Below, piece by piece: positions 38,687 to 48,008 of a stretch of 64,000 nt of DNA. The stretch is from assembly GCA_019637225.1 (NCBI GenBank), contig JAHBWC010000019.1, positions 1-64,000 of the forward strand, read 5' to 3'. The position numbers and the translations under genes were made by a program. How positions within the stretch are numbered: position 1 is the first letter of the stretch; each line of letters opens with the position of its first letter. The notes under the pieces were generated by a model that saw nothing but the letters and a program-made list of their open reading frames with translations, was not told the origin of the DNA and did no database searches. Source of the stretch: Labilithrix sp. (GTDB taxonomy: Bacteria; Myxococcota_A; Polyangia; Polyangiales; Polyangiaceae).

Positions 38687-38765
38687 GGGGCGGCACGCGC
38701 CGCCCCGCCCCGGAAAAGCGCGGTTTTCCGGGGTCCCCACCCCACGCGGCGCTCGCTTCGCGAGC
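38687..38765. repeat. Cluster of three tandem hairpins
   Basis: GGGGCGGC-ACGC-GCCGCCCC (38687-38706), CCCCGGAAAA-GCGCGG-TTTTCCGGGG (38708-38733) and GCTCGC-TTC-GCGAGC (38751-38765) follow each other closely. They lie just after the stop of the lipoprotein gene at 38797 (minus strand), so one may be its terminator. The arrangement also resembles a dispersed REP-type element. Confidence 0.6.
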
Positions 38766-38796
38766 TGGATTTTGATCGCGCTTCGCGCTCGCTGAT

Positions 38797-39216
38797 TTAG
38801 CCCTTCGACGCGTCGTCGGCGGACGGGCTGCAGCTCGGCGACTCGGGGAAGGTCTTCTCCGCGTCGGCGCGCGCGATCTCGCACGCCATCGTGCAGCTCT
38901 CCGGCGTGTCGCTCGACCAGCACGAGCCCTCGGGGCCGTAGACCGCCAAGGCCGCGTCGTAAGCCTCGGGAGTCGCCTCGGCGACGCACGCGAGGTAGGC
39001 GACGCACGCGGCGCTCTGCGCCACGGGGCGGCGGGGCGCGTCGTCGTCGCCGGCCCCGTCCGACGTCCCGCTCCGCCGGTTCGCCTCCGGATCGCTCGGC
39101 TCCGTGGCGTCGTCGCTCTCGCGCGTCTCGCTCGGCGCGGGATCGGCCTCGCTGGAGCAGCCGACGACGAGACCCGAGGACACGAAGAGCGAAGCGAGGA
39201 GGGCGCGGGCGAACAT
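38797..39216 (-). CDS. Predicted lipoprotein
   Basis: This 139-aa protein has lipobox VVGC (Cys20), a long acidic Ser/Asp/Glu linker (~22-65) and a small helical Cys domain (CVAYLACVAEAT, GSCWSSDTPESCTMACEIARADAEKTF). The paired Cys spacing suggests two disulfides. Small helical Cys domains behind acidic linkers are frequent among Polyangia lipoproteins. Function unknown. Divergent from fabH. Confidence 0.72.
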   Translation of the reverse strand: MFARALLASLFVSSGLVVGCSSEADPAPSETRESDDATEPSDPEANRRSGTSDGAGDDDAPRRPVAQSAACVAYLACVAEATPEAYDAALAVYGPEGSCWSSDTPESCTMACEIARADAEKTFPESPSCSPSADDASKG

Positions 39217-39560
39217 GGGAGCGCGGCTTCTACATGAAGACTCGAGTTCGTCCAGCGCTCACGCGCGAGGCCGGATCGTTTTCTCGATCGACGAGCCGAT
39301 TCGAGGCGCACCGACATCGAGCGCTCCGACCGCTCGGACTCGAGGTGCGGCCGACGAGCCGCTGTCCGGCGCCGCCGAGCGCTACCTCGGGTGAAGCGAG
39401 TGGGACGCGTCGACGTTCGGGCCTGGCGCGCCCGTCGCGAACGCGACTCCGCAGGCGCGCGCGGACGAGCTCGGCCGAACGGTCATGATTTGACCACAAT
39501 CCGGTGGCCTTTCCCGGAAGGGGTCGACCTTCCGGGCGCGCCTGGGTATGACCGCAGCGT
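39217..39560. other. Divergent intergenic region with a leader hairpin
   Basis: These 344 bp between the lipoprotein and fabH hold no convincing gene; the short open frames lack start signals and family features. CCCGGAAGG-GGTCGA-CCTTCCGGG at 39513-39536 is a 9-bp hairpin, and TATGAC at 39547-39552 lies 8 nt before the fabH ATG. If that box is the -10 element, the hairpin covers the -35 region and could be an operator. Confidence 0.5.
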
Positions 39561-40613
39561 ATGGGTTTCGAGCTCATCGGCACAGGTCACTACGTCCCCG
39601 GATCCCCGGTGCCGAACGAGCGGCTCTCGAAGGTGATGGACACCTCCGACGACTGGATCTTCCAGCGCTCGGGCATCCGACAGCGGCACTTCGCCGGCGA
39701 GGGAGAGGCCGCAAGCGACTTCGCCTTCGAGGCGAGCAAGCGCGCGCTCGAGGCCGCTCGGATCTCGCCGCACGAGGTCGACTACATCATCTTCGCGACG
39801 ATGACGCCCGACTACGTGTTCCCCGGCTCGGGCGCCGTGCTCGGCGCGAAGCTCGGCATCCAGGGCGTGCCCGCGCTCGACATCCGCCAGCAGTGCGCGG
39901 CGATGATCTTCGCGCTCCAGCTCGTCGACGGGCTCATCAAGGGCGGCGTCGCGAAGACGATCCTCGTGGTCGGCGCCGAGGCCCACGCGGGCTTCATGCC
40001 GTGGGAGGACTGGGACATCGTCGACGGCAAGTCCGACGCGGACGCCACGCCCGAGGCGCGCGCCCGCGCGAACGAGCATCGCGCGCTCGCCGTCCTCTTC
40101 GGCGACGGCGCCGGCGCGCTCGTCTTCCGCGCGACCGATCGCGACGCCGGCCTCGTCGCGTCGAAGGTCCACACCGACGGCCGCTTCGCCGAGACGCTCT
40201 ACGTCCCCGGCGGCGGCTTCCGCACGCGACCGTACTGGAAGGCGAAGCACTGGGACGAGCAGGCTCACATCCCACGGATGGACGGCCGCGAGCTCTTCAA
40301 GTTCGCCGTCACGAAGCTCCCCGAGACCGCGCGCGCGCTCTGCAAAGAGGCGAACGTGCCGCTCGATCAGATCGACTGGTTCCTCGCGCACCAGGCGAAC
40401 TACCGCATCAACAAGTACGTGCGCGAGCACCTCGGCGTCCCCGAGGAGAAGATGCCGATGAACATCGATCGCTTCGGCAACACCAGCGCCGGCACGATCC
40501 CGATCCTCGTCGACGAGTGCACGCGCGCCGGCAAGCTCAAGAAGGGCGAGCTCAACATGCTGCTCGCCCTCGGCGCGGGCATCCACTGGGGCTGCGCGCT
40601 GGTGCGCTGGTGA
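39561..40613 (+). CDS. fabH: 3-oxoacyl-ACP synthase III (FabH-type)
   Basis: This 350-aa thiolase-fold enzyme has the catalytic triad of KAS III: Cys112 (DIRQQCAAM), His277 (AHQAN) and Asn307 (RFGNTSAG). GDGAGALVF is also present. FabH condenses acyl-CoA with malonyl-ACP to start fatty acid synthesis. The loop AHAGFMPWEDWDIVDGKSDA is longer than in E. coli FabH, so a role in a secondary lipid pathway is possible. It is not in a fab operon, which also hints at a specialised paralogue. Confidence 0.92.
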   Translation: MGFELIGTGHYVPGSPVPNERLSKVMDTSDDWIFQRSGIRQRHFAGEGEAASDFAFEASKRALEAARISPHEVDYIIFATMTPDYVFPGSGAVLGAKLGIQGVPALDIRQQCAAMIFALQLVDGLIKGGVAKTILVVGAEAHAGFMPWEDWDIVDGKSDADATPEARARANEHRALAVLFGDGAGALVFRATDRDAGLVASKVHTDGRFAETLYVPGGGFRTRPYWKAKHWDEQAHIPRMDGRELFKFAVTKLPETARALCKEANVPLDQIDWFLAHQANYRINKYVREHLGVPEEKMPMNIDRFGNTSAGTIPILVDECTRAGKLKKGELNMLLALGAGIHWGCALVRW

Positions 40614-40689
40614 TCCAGCGCCGCGTGCGCTGACGGTTCGCGCGGACGACGGCGGCGCAGCATGCGCGAGCGAGGGCTCGGCTCCGTGC

Positions 40690-40695
40690 TACCTT
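40690..40695 (+). promoter_or_regulatory. TANNNT -10-like box before an exported-protein gene
   Basis: TACCTT ends 6 nt before the ATG at 40702. If used, this start codon is the 5' end of the mRNA; the upstream in-frame GTG (40696) would then lie outside the transcript. Confidence 0.42.
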
Positions 40696-40701
40696 GTGGG
40701 C

Positions 40702-41394
40702 ATGGTCTCGCTTCGAAGCGCCCTGTCGCGTGTCCTCGTCCTCGCTGCTCTCGGTCTGCCCGCGGCCGGCGTCCTGGTCCCGAGTGACGCGGCCGCATCG
40801 GTGTCGATCGCCGTCGGATTCGACGTGCTCGTCAAGGACGCCGACGCCGTCGCCGTGATCACGCCCGGCGAGCACACCTCGGTCTGGGAGGACGGCCGGA
40901 TCTACACGTACACGAAGGTGCACGTCGATCGGGGCGTCGCGGGCGACGTCGGCGCGGGCGCCGACGGCTGGGTCCGGACCATGGGCGGCGTCGTCGGCAA
41001 GGTCGGTCAGCTCGTCGACGGCGAGCCCGTCTTCGTCAAGGACAAGGCATCGCTCGTCTTCATGCGCAAGTTCAAGGCGGGCGGCGTCTACGAGGTGTCG
41101 GCGCGCGCCCAGGGCCAGTACCCGGTGACGATCGACGAGGCGACGAAGCAGAAGCGCCTCCTCCGGTCGACGGCGGTGGGCATGCTCCTCCCGCCGAAGG
41201 CTCCTCAGCCCGCCACCCAAGCGCCGCCGGTCTCCGGCTCGGTCCAGCCGCAGAGCGGGAGCGGACCGCTGACCGACGCCGCGAAGATCCGCCTCGCGCA
41301 GGACGTCATGCACGACAAGCCGCTCGACGAGGTCGCCCGCGAGATCGCGACCGCGTGGAAGCGCCTGCACCCGGTCGACGCGAAGACCAAGTAG
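40702..41394 (+). CDS. Exported protein, function unknown
   Basis: This 230-aa protein has a signal peptide (cleavage near AAASVS, residue ~33) and a beta-rich domain containing FDVLVKDADAVAVITPGEHT, TYTKVHVDRGVAGDV and LVFMRKFKAGGVYEVSARAQ. A Pro/Gln/Ser-rich linker (~170-190) and a short C-terminal helix follow. The pattern suggests a beta-sandwich that senses or binds a ligand, but I do not recognise the family. It follows fabH with an ~88-bp gap and probably has its own promoter. Confidence 0.7.
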   Translation: MVSLRSALSRVLVLAALGLPAAGVLVPSDAAASVSIAVGFDVLVKDADAVAVITPGEHTSVWEDGRIYTYTKVHVDRGVAGDVGAGADGWVRTMGGVVGKVGQLVDGEPVFVKDKASLVFMRKFKAGGVYEVSARAQGQYPVTIDEATKQKRLLRSTAVGMLLPPKAPQPATQAPPVSGSVQPQSGSGPLTDAAKIRLAQDVMHDKPLDEVAREIATAWKRLHPVDAKTK

Positions 41395-41517
41395 CGAACG
41401 GACGCGCGCCGCCCGGCGCGCAGATCGAGGCGTCGCCCTCGCGCGCCGCGCTCTTGCACGCTCGGGCGAGAGCCACAGCGTGCGCAAGAACGCGAGCAAT
41501 CTGGTAGACGAGACGTC

Positions 41518-42780
41518 GTGGTCTCCGCTCGCCCAAAGCCGCCGCCCGTCGCCCTCGTCACCCGCGAGGCTGAGCTCCGCGACGCCGTCGCGAGGCTGCT
41601 CCGGGCGTCGCGCGTCGCGCTCGACATCGAGTCGAACGGGCTCTTCAAGTACCGGGCGACCCTCTGCACGATGCAGCTCGCCACGGACGACGAGGTCGTC
41701 ATCGTCGACACCCTCGCCGCGCCGCTCGGCCCGCTCGCCGAGCTCCTCGGTCCGGGCGGCCCGCGCAAGATCGTCCACGACGTCGCGTTCGACGCGCGCA
41801 TTCTCGCCGAGGCCGGCCTCGTGCTCGGCAACGTCCTCGACACGTCGCTCGCCGCGCGGATGCTCGGGCGCACCGCGACCGGGCTCGCGTCGTTGCTCGC
41901 GAGCGAGCTCGGCATCACGATGGACAAGAAGCTCCAGCACCACGACTGGACGGAGCGGCCGCTCCGGAGCCAGCACCTCTCCTACCTCGCGGAGGACGTG
42001 CTCCACCTCGGGGACCTCGCCGACAGGCTCTCGGCCGAGCTCGACGCGCCGGCGGAGAGCGGCGAGCGCGCGATCGCCGACGCGGTCGAGGAGGAGACCC
42101 GGTACCGCATCGCGCAGGCGATCGCCGCCGCGGGCAGCGTCGACCCGCGGCCGCCGTACGTCCGCCTGAAGGGCGTCGACCGCGCGCCGCGCGAGGAGCT
42201 GCCGATCCTGCGCCGCCTCGCCGACCTCCGCGAGGCGAAGGCGAAGAGCCTCGACGTCCCGCCGTACAAGGTCGTCGGGCCGGACGTCCTCTTCGCGATC
42301 GCGAAGGCGAAGCCGAGGACGATGGCCGACCTCGAGCGCGTCAAGGGAGCGACCGGCGGTCACCGCGCGCGCTCGCTCGCGCCGGCGATGCTCGAGGCCG
42401 TGGCTGCGGGGATCGCGGAGGCCGGCGTCATCCCGGCCGACGAGCGCGCGATGCTCGAGCGCCCGCGCCTTCCGCCTGCCGTCGTGAAGGAGCGCCGCCG
42501 GCGCGAGAGCCGGCTTACGGCCTGGCGCAAGGCCGAAGCGAAGAGGCGGGGCGTCGACGAGCAGGTCATCCTCCCCGGCCACTGCCTGCAGGACCTCGCC
42601 GATCTGCCCGACGGGAGCTCGCTCGACGCCGTCGCCGCCGTGCCCGGCATCGGCGCGTTCCGCGTCGCGCGGGACGGCGCCTCACTCGTCGCCGCGCTCG
42701 CCGCGCCGCCGGACGGAGCGGGAGGGACGAGCGAGGACGCGCCGCCGGCTCCGATCGCCGGCGAGCCGGAGCCGCCGTGA
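41518..42780 (+). CDS. rnd: Ribonuclease D
   Basis: This 420-aa protein has a DEDDy 3'-5' exonuclease domain. The acidic residues are Asp36 and Glu38 (ALDIESNG), Asp92 (HDVAFD), and Tyr156/Asp160 (YLAED). Two HRDC-type helical domains follow (~205-285 and ~310-395). RNase D trims tRNA and other structured RNA 3' ends in the cytoplasm. The start is GTG. The stop overlaps the lpxB start by 4 nt (GTGA). Confidence 0.93.
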   Translation: MVSARPKPPPVALVTREAELRDAVARLLRASRVALDIESNGLFKYRATLCTMQLATDDEVVIVDTLAAPLGPLAELLGPGGPRKIVHDVAFDARILAEAGLVLGNVLDTSLAARMLGRTATGLASLLASELGITMDKKLQHHDWTERPLRSQHLSYLAEDVLHLGDLADRLSAELDAPAESGERAIADAVEEETRYRIAQAIAAAGSVDPRPPYVRLKGVDRAPREELPILRRLADLREAKAKSLDVPPYKVVGPDVLFAIAKAKPRTMADLERVKGATGGHRARSLAPAMLEAVAAGIAEAGVIPADERAMLERPRLPPAVVKERRRRESRLTAWRKAEAKRRGVDEQVILPGHCLQDLADLPDGSSLDAVAAVPGIGAFRVARDGASLVAALAAPPDGAGGTSEDAPPAPIAGEPEPP

Positions 42781-43997
42781 CGCGCGACTGGGCCCCGACC
42801 TTCGGTGCGCGCGGATCCACGGAAGGCGCGCTGCCCGAGCTCCTCGTCGTCGCCGGCGAGGCCTCGGGAGATCGCGCGGCGGCCGCCGTCGTCGCCAAGC
42901 TCCGTGGTCGCTGCCGGGCCTTCGGGATGGGAGGCGGCGCGCTCCAGCGCGAAGGCGTCGAGCTCCTCGCCGATCTCCGGACGACGACCGCGCTCGGCGT
43001 CGGCGAGGTCGCGCGGCGCGCGTACGGCGTCGGCGTCGCGTGGGGGAGGCTCCGCGCGGCCATCAAGAAGCGCCGGCCGGGAGCGGCGCTGCTCGTCAAC
43101 TACACCGAGTTCAACGCGCGCCTCGCCCCGCTCCTGTGGCGCGAGGGCACGCGCGTCCTCTGGTACGGCGCGCCTCAGATCTGGGCCTGGCGCCCCGGTC
43201 GCGCCGAGCCGCTGCGCCGGCACCTCGATCGTCTCGCCGTGATGCTTCCGTTCGAGGAGCCGCTCTGGCGCCAGCGCGGCGTCGACGCGCACTACGTCGG
43301 CCACCCCGCGCTCGAGGATCGCCGCGGTCCCGAGCACCGCGTCGCCGCGCGCGAGCTCCTCGGGCTGACGCCCTTCGCCTGGGCCGTGGCGATCCTGCCG
43401 GGCAGCCGCCCGCACGAGGTCCGGCGGCTCCTCGAGCCGATGCTCACCGGCTACGAGGCCGTCCGAGGCGATCGCGCGAGCGTCGACGCGCGGGTGATGC
43501 TCGCCGCCAGCCTCGACGATCGCACGCGCGCGTGGGCGAAGGACCTCGCTCGCGCGCGCGGCGTCGAGGCCGTGGACGTCGACGCCCGCGCCGGCGTCGC
43601 CTACGCGCTGCCGGCGTTCGACGCCGCGCTGTGCGCGTCCGGCACGGCGTCGCTCGAGTGCGCGCTCGCCCGCGTCGTGCCGGTGGTCTGTTATCGCGTC
43701 GGCTGGGCCACGGAGGTCGGCGCGCGCGCGCTCCTCGCGACGAGACACGTCGCGCTGCCGAACGTGCTCCTCGGGCGGGAGGCGTTCCCCGAGCTCCTCC
43801 AGCGCAATGCCGCGGCCGGCCGCATCGCCGACGAGCTCGCGCGCGTCCTCGACGAGCGTGACACGCTCCTTGCAACCTGCGCCGAGGTCGAGCAGCTCCT
43901 CGGTGACCACCCCTCCCCCTCGCGTGAGGTCGCCCGCATGCTCGAGCCGTGGCTCGCCGTCCCCGCGGTCGGATCGGGACCGCGGAAGGCGTGCTGA
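42777..43997 (+). CDS. lpxB: Lipid-A-disaccharide synthase
   Basis: This 406-aa GT-B-type glycosyltransferase has the LpxB signatures GEASGD, FGMGGGAL, LWYGAPQIWAWRPGR, YVGHPALED, ILPGSRPHEV and SGTASLE. It joins UDP-diacylglucosamine and lipid X at the inner membrane in lipid A synthesis. The start is GTG, overlapping rnd. A 36-nt gap separates it from a GT39-type transferase that may modify lipid A or another envelope glycan. The other lpx genes are not in the window. Confidence 0.94.
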   Translation: MTRDWAPTFGARGSTEGALPELLVVAGEASGDRAAAAVVAKLRGRCRAFGMGGGALQREGVELLADLRTTTALGVGEVARRAYGVGVAWGRLRAAIKKRRPGAALLVNYTEFNARLAPLLWREGTRVLWYGAPQIWAWRPGRAEPLRRHLDRLAVMLPFEEPLWRQRGVDAHYVGHPALEDRRGPEHRVAARELLGLTPFAWAVAILPGSRPHEVRRLLEPMLTGYEAVRGDRASVDARVMLAASLDDRTRAWAKDLARARGVEAVDVDARAGVAYALPAFDAALCASGTASLECALARVVPVVCYRVGWATEVGARALLATRHVALPNVLLGREAFPELLQRNAAAGRIADELARVLDERDTLLATCAEVEQLLGDHPSPSREVARMLEPWLAVPAVGSGPRKAC

Positions 43998-44033
43998 CGG
44001 CGCTCACCGCGAGCCGCACCCCCTCGATTTTCC

Positions 44034-45824
44034 ATGCGCGCCCTATTCGCCGTCAGCGTCGTCCTCTTCGGTCTGCGGCTCTGGGCGGCGAACCGCGTGG
44101 GCTTCGGCGACAGCGAGGCGCTCTATGCGTCGTGGGCGCTGCATCCGCAGCCGGCGTACCTCGATCACCCGGGGCTCGTCGGCCTCGTCGCGCGCGCGAT
44201 CGGCGAAGGCGCGGCGCCGACGCCGGCGCGGACACACGTCGTCACGGCGATCGTCGCGACGCTCGTGCCTTGGCTCGTCGTCGCGGTCGCGCGGGCCGCG
44301 GGCGCCGAGAAGCGCCGCGCCGCGGCCGCGGGCCTGGTGGTCGCCGTCGTCCCCGAGATCGCAGTCGGCCTCTTCGCGCTGACGCCCGATCTGCTCCTCG
44401 CGCCGCTGTGGCTCGGCGCGATCGGCCTCGCCGTCGTGGGGCTCTTGCCGCGCGACGATCGCGGCGGCGACGACGCGGCGTCGGCGCCGGGCGCGCCCTC
44501 GATCGGCGCGGCCGGAGCGCTCCTCGGAGCCGGGCTCCTCGCGGGCGTCGCCGCGTCGGCGAAGGTCTCCGGGCTCCTGCTCGTCGCGGCGCTCGCGACG
44601 GCGTACGTCCAGATCGCGCGGTCGAGCGGAGCCGGGCGCGCCGCGGCGCGCTCGATCTGGCCGTGGGCCGGGCTCGCCGCGGGGCTCGTCGTCGTGTTCC
44701 CGTTCGCGCTCTACGAGGCGCGGCTCGGCTGGCCGATGCTGCGGCATCGCTTCGTCGACACTCAAGAGAACGCGGGGCTCGCGCTTCAGAACCTCGGCGC
44801 GCTCGCCGGCGGTCAGCTCGTCTACCTGTCGCCCGTCGTCGCGTGGCTCGCGCTCGTGGTGGCGCGCGACCTCGTCCGCCGGCGGAACGACGACGTGGCC
44901 TCGCGCGTCCTCTTCTTCACCTTCGCCGTGCCCCTCGTCCCGCTCACCGTCCTCTGCCTCTGGAGCCGGGTCGCCGAGCCTCACTGGCTCGCGCCGCCGC
45001 TCCTCGCGCTCCCGATCCACGCAGCGCGGCGCACGACGAGCGCGCTCCTCTCGACGCGCCTCGTGTCGATCGGCGCCGGCGTGGCGGGCCTGTTCACGCT
45101 GCTCGCACACGGCTGGGTGCTCGTGCCCGCGGCCGGCAAGCTCGTCCCGGCCGACGTCGATCCGAAGACGGACATCGCGAGCGAGCTCTACGGCTGGCCG
45201 GACGCGCTCGCGGCCGTTCGCGATCAGATGGCGCTCGCCGCGACGCCGTTCGATCCCGAGGGGCGCGAGGTCGTCGTCGTCGGTCCGCACTGGACCGTGT
45301 GCGCGCAGGTCCACGCGGCGCTCGCGGGCGTCCGCGTCGGCTGCGCGACGCCCATCTCCGACGACTTCGATCGCTGGCTTCCGCGCGAGACGTGGCGGCG
45401 TGCCGACAACGTCCTCTTCGTCACGGACAATCGGTTCCCTGGCGACGGCGCCGACCAGCTCCCCGCGCTCGTCCGCGTCTCGCAGAGCCGCGTCCGGGTC
45501 CTCCGCGGCGGACGCACGGCGCGAACGTTCGACCTCTATCTCTACTCCCGCCGCCACGGCGCCGCGCTCGGGCCGGACCTGCTGCCGGTCGCATCGCCTG
45601 AATCGACGGCGGGCGCCGCGCACGTTGGCGACGCGCTCTCCGCGCCGAGCACGCTCCTTGCGACCGCTCCCGTCCATGACGCGCATCCAGCTCATGTCTC
45701 TGGTCTCGGTCGCGCTGCTCGTCCTCGGCGCGTGCGGGAGCGACGGCGAGGGAAAGAAGGAAGGCGCGGGTTCGAAGAGCGATCCGCCGGCGAGCGCGGG
45801 CGAGGCTCCGCTCACCGCCGATGA
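44034..45824 (+). CDS. GT39/ArnT-type membrane glycosyltransferase
   Basis: This 596-aa protein has about nine membrane helices. After the first helix comes the family motif FGDSEALYASWAL, with the Asp/Glu pair used by protein-mannosyl- and ArnT-type transferases, which take sugars from polyprenyl phosphate on the outer face of the inner membrane. A soluble C-terminal domain ends naturally near LYLYSRR (~508). The remaining ~85 residues overlap the next gene by 149 nt and look like translation in the wrong frame (Arg/Gly-rich), so the true end is uncertain. The gene follows lpxB, which suggests a role in LPS modification. Confidence 0.8.
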   Translation: MRALFAVSVVLFGLRLWAANRVGFGDSEALYASWALHPQPAYLDHPGLVGLVARAIGEGAAPTPARTHVVTAIVATLVPWLVVAVARAAGAEKRRAAAAGLVVAVVPEIAVGLFALTPDLLLAPLWLGAIGLAVVGLLPRDDRGGDDAASAPGAPSIGAAGALLGAGLLAGVAASAKVSGLLLVAALATAYVQIARSSGAGRAAARSIWPWAGLAAGLVVVFPFALYEARLGWPMLRHRFVDTQENAGLALQNLGALAGGQLVYLSPVVAWLALVVARDLVRRRNDDVASRVLFFTFAVPLVPLTVLCLWSRVAEPHWLAPPLLALPIHAARRTTSALLSTRLVSIGAGVAGLFTLLAHGWVLVPAAGKLVPADVDPKTDIASELYGWPDALAAVRDQMALAATPFDPEGREVVVVGPHWTVCAQVHAALAGVRVGCATPISDDFDRWLPRETWRRADNVLFVTDNRFPGDGADQLPALVRVSQSRVRVLRGGRTARTFDLYLYSRRHGAALGPDLLPVASPESTAGAAHVGDALSAPSTLLATAPVHDAHPAHVSGLGRAARPRRVRERRRGKEGRRGFEERSAGERGRGSAHRR

Positions 45825-46770
45825 GCGGTCGTGCGAGACGCTCTACCGCGCGCAGATCGACTGGACGCACCGCTGCGGCGGCATCCTGAACGAGTCGGCG
45901 CACGCCGTCGCGCGGTTCCGGACGCTCTGCGCGCGCGAGCTCGCCGCCCCCGGGGCCGGAGCCCTCCGTGGAGCGCGGACGAAGTGCGCGGAGCGCCGCA
46001 AGACGGCCGCGTGCGACGAGGACCTCCCGGAGTGCGAGCTGCCGCCGGGCACGCTCGCCGACGGCGCGGCGTGCGCGGTTCGCGCGCAGTGCAAGAGTCG
46101 CTACTGCAAGCTCGAGGAGAGCGGCTGCGGGACGTGCGCCCAGCCCGCGTCCGCCGGCAGCGCCTGCAAGTCGCCGGTCGACTGCGCGTTCGGCCCTAGC
46201 GAGGTCGCGAGCTGCGACATCAAGCAGGGCTCCTCGTCGGGCACCTGCACGGCCTGGAAGGTCGCCAAGACCGGCGAGACGTGCGGCAGCAGCACACTCT
46301 GCGATGCGAACAGCCACTGCATGGCGCCGGAGGAGAACGCGACGACCGGCACCTGCGTGCCGAACGACGACGTCGGCGCGACGTGCGACGGGACACGCGA
46401 CTGCAAGGTCGGCCTCGTCTGCACCGCGGGCAAGTGCGGAGCGCGGCCGAAGGCGGGTGAGGCCTGCGGTCAGATCGACGAGTGCGCCGACGGCCTCGCC
46501 TGCGACAAGACGTGCAAGCCCGTCTCTTACGCGAGCGTCGACGAGACGTGCGACCTCGCCCGCCGCTGCGAGCGCGGGCGCTGCGTGCAGAAGGTGACGC
46601 AGGACGCGAACGGTCAGCTCGCGGCCGCCGGCCCGCCGACCTGCATCGCTCCGATCACCGACGGCGCCGCCTGCGGGCAGGAGCAGACGAACAACGGCCT
46701 CGTCTGCGACGAGTTCGCCCGCTGCCTCGGCGGCAAGTGCCTCCTCGCCGATCCGGCGCGGTGTCAGTGA
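45676..46770 (+). CDS. Cys-rich lipoprotein with Dickkopf/EGF-like Cys repeats
   Basis: This 364-aa protein has lipobox LGAC (Cys17) and a Lys/Gly/Ser linker. A ~70-residue helical Cys part follows, then about seven small repeats of the type CxxxxxCxxGLxCxxxxC (CDGTRDCKVGLVC, GQIDECADGLACDK, CDLARRCERGRC). Such repeats are typical of Polyangia surface lipoproteins. The start overlaps the end of the open frame of the upstream glycosyltransferase gene. The ligand is unknown. Confidence 0.82.
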   Translation: MTRIQLMSLVSVALLVLGACGSDGEGKKEGAGSKSDPPASAGEAPLTADERSCETLYRAQIDWTHRCGGILNESAHAVARFRTLCARELAAPGAGALRGARTKCAERRKTAACDEDLPECELPPGTLADGAACAVRAQCKSRYCKLEESGCGTCAQPASAGSACKSPVDCAFGPSEVASCDIKQGSSSGTCTAWKVAKTGETCGSSTLCDANSHCMAPEENATTGTCVPNDDVGATCDGTRDCKVGLVCTAGKCGARPKAGEACGQIDECADGLACDKTCKPVSYASVDETCDLARRCERGRCVQKVTQDANGQLAAAGPPTCIAPITDGAACGQEQTNNGLVCDEFARCLGGKCLLADPARCQ

Positions 46771-46843
46771 ACGGCGGTCACGGCTGCGCGGACCGGAGAC
46801 GAAAACGCCGCCGAGCGGATGAGCTCGAGCGGCGACCGGTCCG

Positions 46844-47806
46844 TCACTCGGCCTCGGCCGACGTCCGCGGCGGCATCGCCTGGAGGCCCGCGTCGCGGAT
46901 GAGCGCGAGGTCGTCGTCCTCGTCCGGGTTCGGCGTCGTCAAGAGCTTGTCGCCGTAGAAGATCGAGTTGGCGCCCGCGAGCATGCAGAGCATCTGCGCC
47001 TCGCGGCTGAGCGACGAGCGGCCCGCAGAGAGGCGGACGCGCGACTTCGGCATCAGGATGCGCGCGACGGCGATCATCCGGACGAGGTCGAGCGGATCGA
47101 CCGGCTTCTGCAGGGCGAGCGGCGTACCCTCGACCGGGACGAGCGCGTTGATCGGCACGCTCTCGGGCTGCGGCTCGAGGTTCGCGAGCGTGCGGAGCAT
47201 CTCGCAGCGATCGTCCGCCGTCTCGCCCATGCCGATGATGCCGCCGGAGCAGACGGTGATGCCGGCCTTGCGCACGTTGTCGAGCGTGCGGAGGCGGTCG
47301 TCGAAGGTACGCGTCTTGATGATCGAGCGGTAGTGCTCGCGGCTCGTGTCGAGGTTGTGGTTGTAGGCGTCGAGCCCCGCGTCGGCGAGCTTCTTCGCCT
47401 GGTTCTCGTCGAGCATGCCGAGCGTGACGCACGCCTCGAGGCCGAGGTCCTTCACGCCCTTGACCATCTCGACCACGCGGTCGAACGCCGGGCCGTCCTT
47501 CACCTCGCGCCACGCGGCGCCCATGCAGAACCGCGTCGAGCCGAGCTCCTTGGCGCGGCGCGCGCTCGCGATGACGTGCTGGACGTCGAGCATCTTCTCG
47601 GCGTTCGTGCCCGTCTCGTAGTGGCTCGACTGCGGGCAGTACGAGCAGTCCTCGGGGCAGCCGCCGGTCTTCACGCTGAGGAGCGTGCAGAGCTGGACCT
47701 CGTTGTCGGGGTGGTGCGAGAGGTGCACCCGGCGCGCCTCGTCGAGGAGCGGAAGGAGCGGCTGATCGTAGAGAGCGCGGACCTCTTCGCGGCTGAACGT
47801 CGGCAT
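46844..47806 (-). CDS. bioB: Biotin synthase
   Basis: This 320-aa radical SAM enzyme has the iron-sulfur motif Cys50-x3-Cys54-x2-Cys57 ([16 protein letters not shown]). Further BioB motifs are [37 protein letters not shown] and [14 protein letters not shown]. It inserts sulfur into dethiobiotin to form biotin. The start at MPTFSREEV is the usual BioB length; the upstream extension is not family-like. A TATGGT box lies 9 nt before the ATG. No other bio genes are present. Confidence 0.96.
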   Translation of the reverse strand: MPTFSREEVRALYDQPLLPLLDEARRVHLSHHPDNEVQLCTLLSVKTGGCPEDCSYCPQSSHYETGTNAEKMLDVQHVIASARRAKELGSTRFCMGAAWREVKDGPAFDRVVEMVKGVKDLGLEACVTLGMLDENQAKKLADAGLDAYNHNLDTSREHYRSIIKTRTFDDRLRTLDNVRKAGITVCSGGIIGMGETADDRCEMLRTLANLEPQPESVPINALVPVEGTPLALQKPVDPLDLVRMIAVARILMPKSRVRLSAGRSSLSREAQMLCMLAGANSIFYGDKLLTTPNPDEDDDLALIRDAGLQAMPPRTSAEAE

Positions 47807-47972
47807 GGGGCGCGGACCATAGCCGATAAGACGACCCAGCTCCACGCCGGCGCGTGGGCCGGTCTCCCGAGGGGGCGGCGCGCCGTACCCGCGGGATTCG
47901 CGGCCCTGCCTCGGGAGGCGGCGCGTCATTTGCCGGCGCCGTCGATTTCAGACGCCCGTTCGATCGCCCGGC

Positions 47973-48001
47973 TTGTGACCGGGCGGGCCCTCCGACAAAG
48001 T
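47973..48001 (+). promoter_or_regulatory. Sigma-70-type promoter
   Basis: TTGTGA (47973-47978), a 17-bp spacer and CAAAGT (47996-48001). CAAAGT ends 7 nt before the ATG at 48009, again leaving no leader. The -35 match is better than at the other short-leader genes. Confidence 0.5.
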
Positions 48002-48008
48002 CGCGCGC

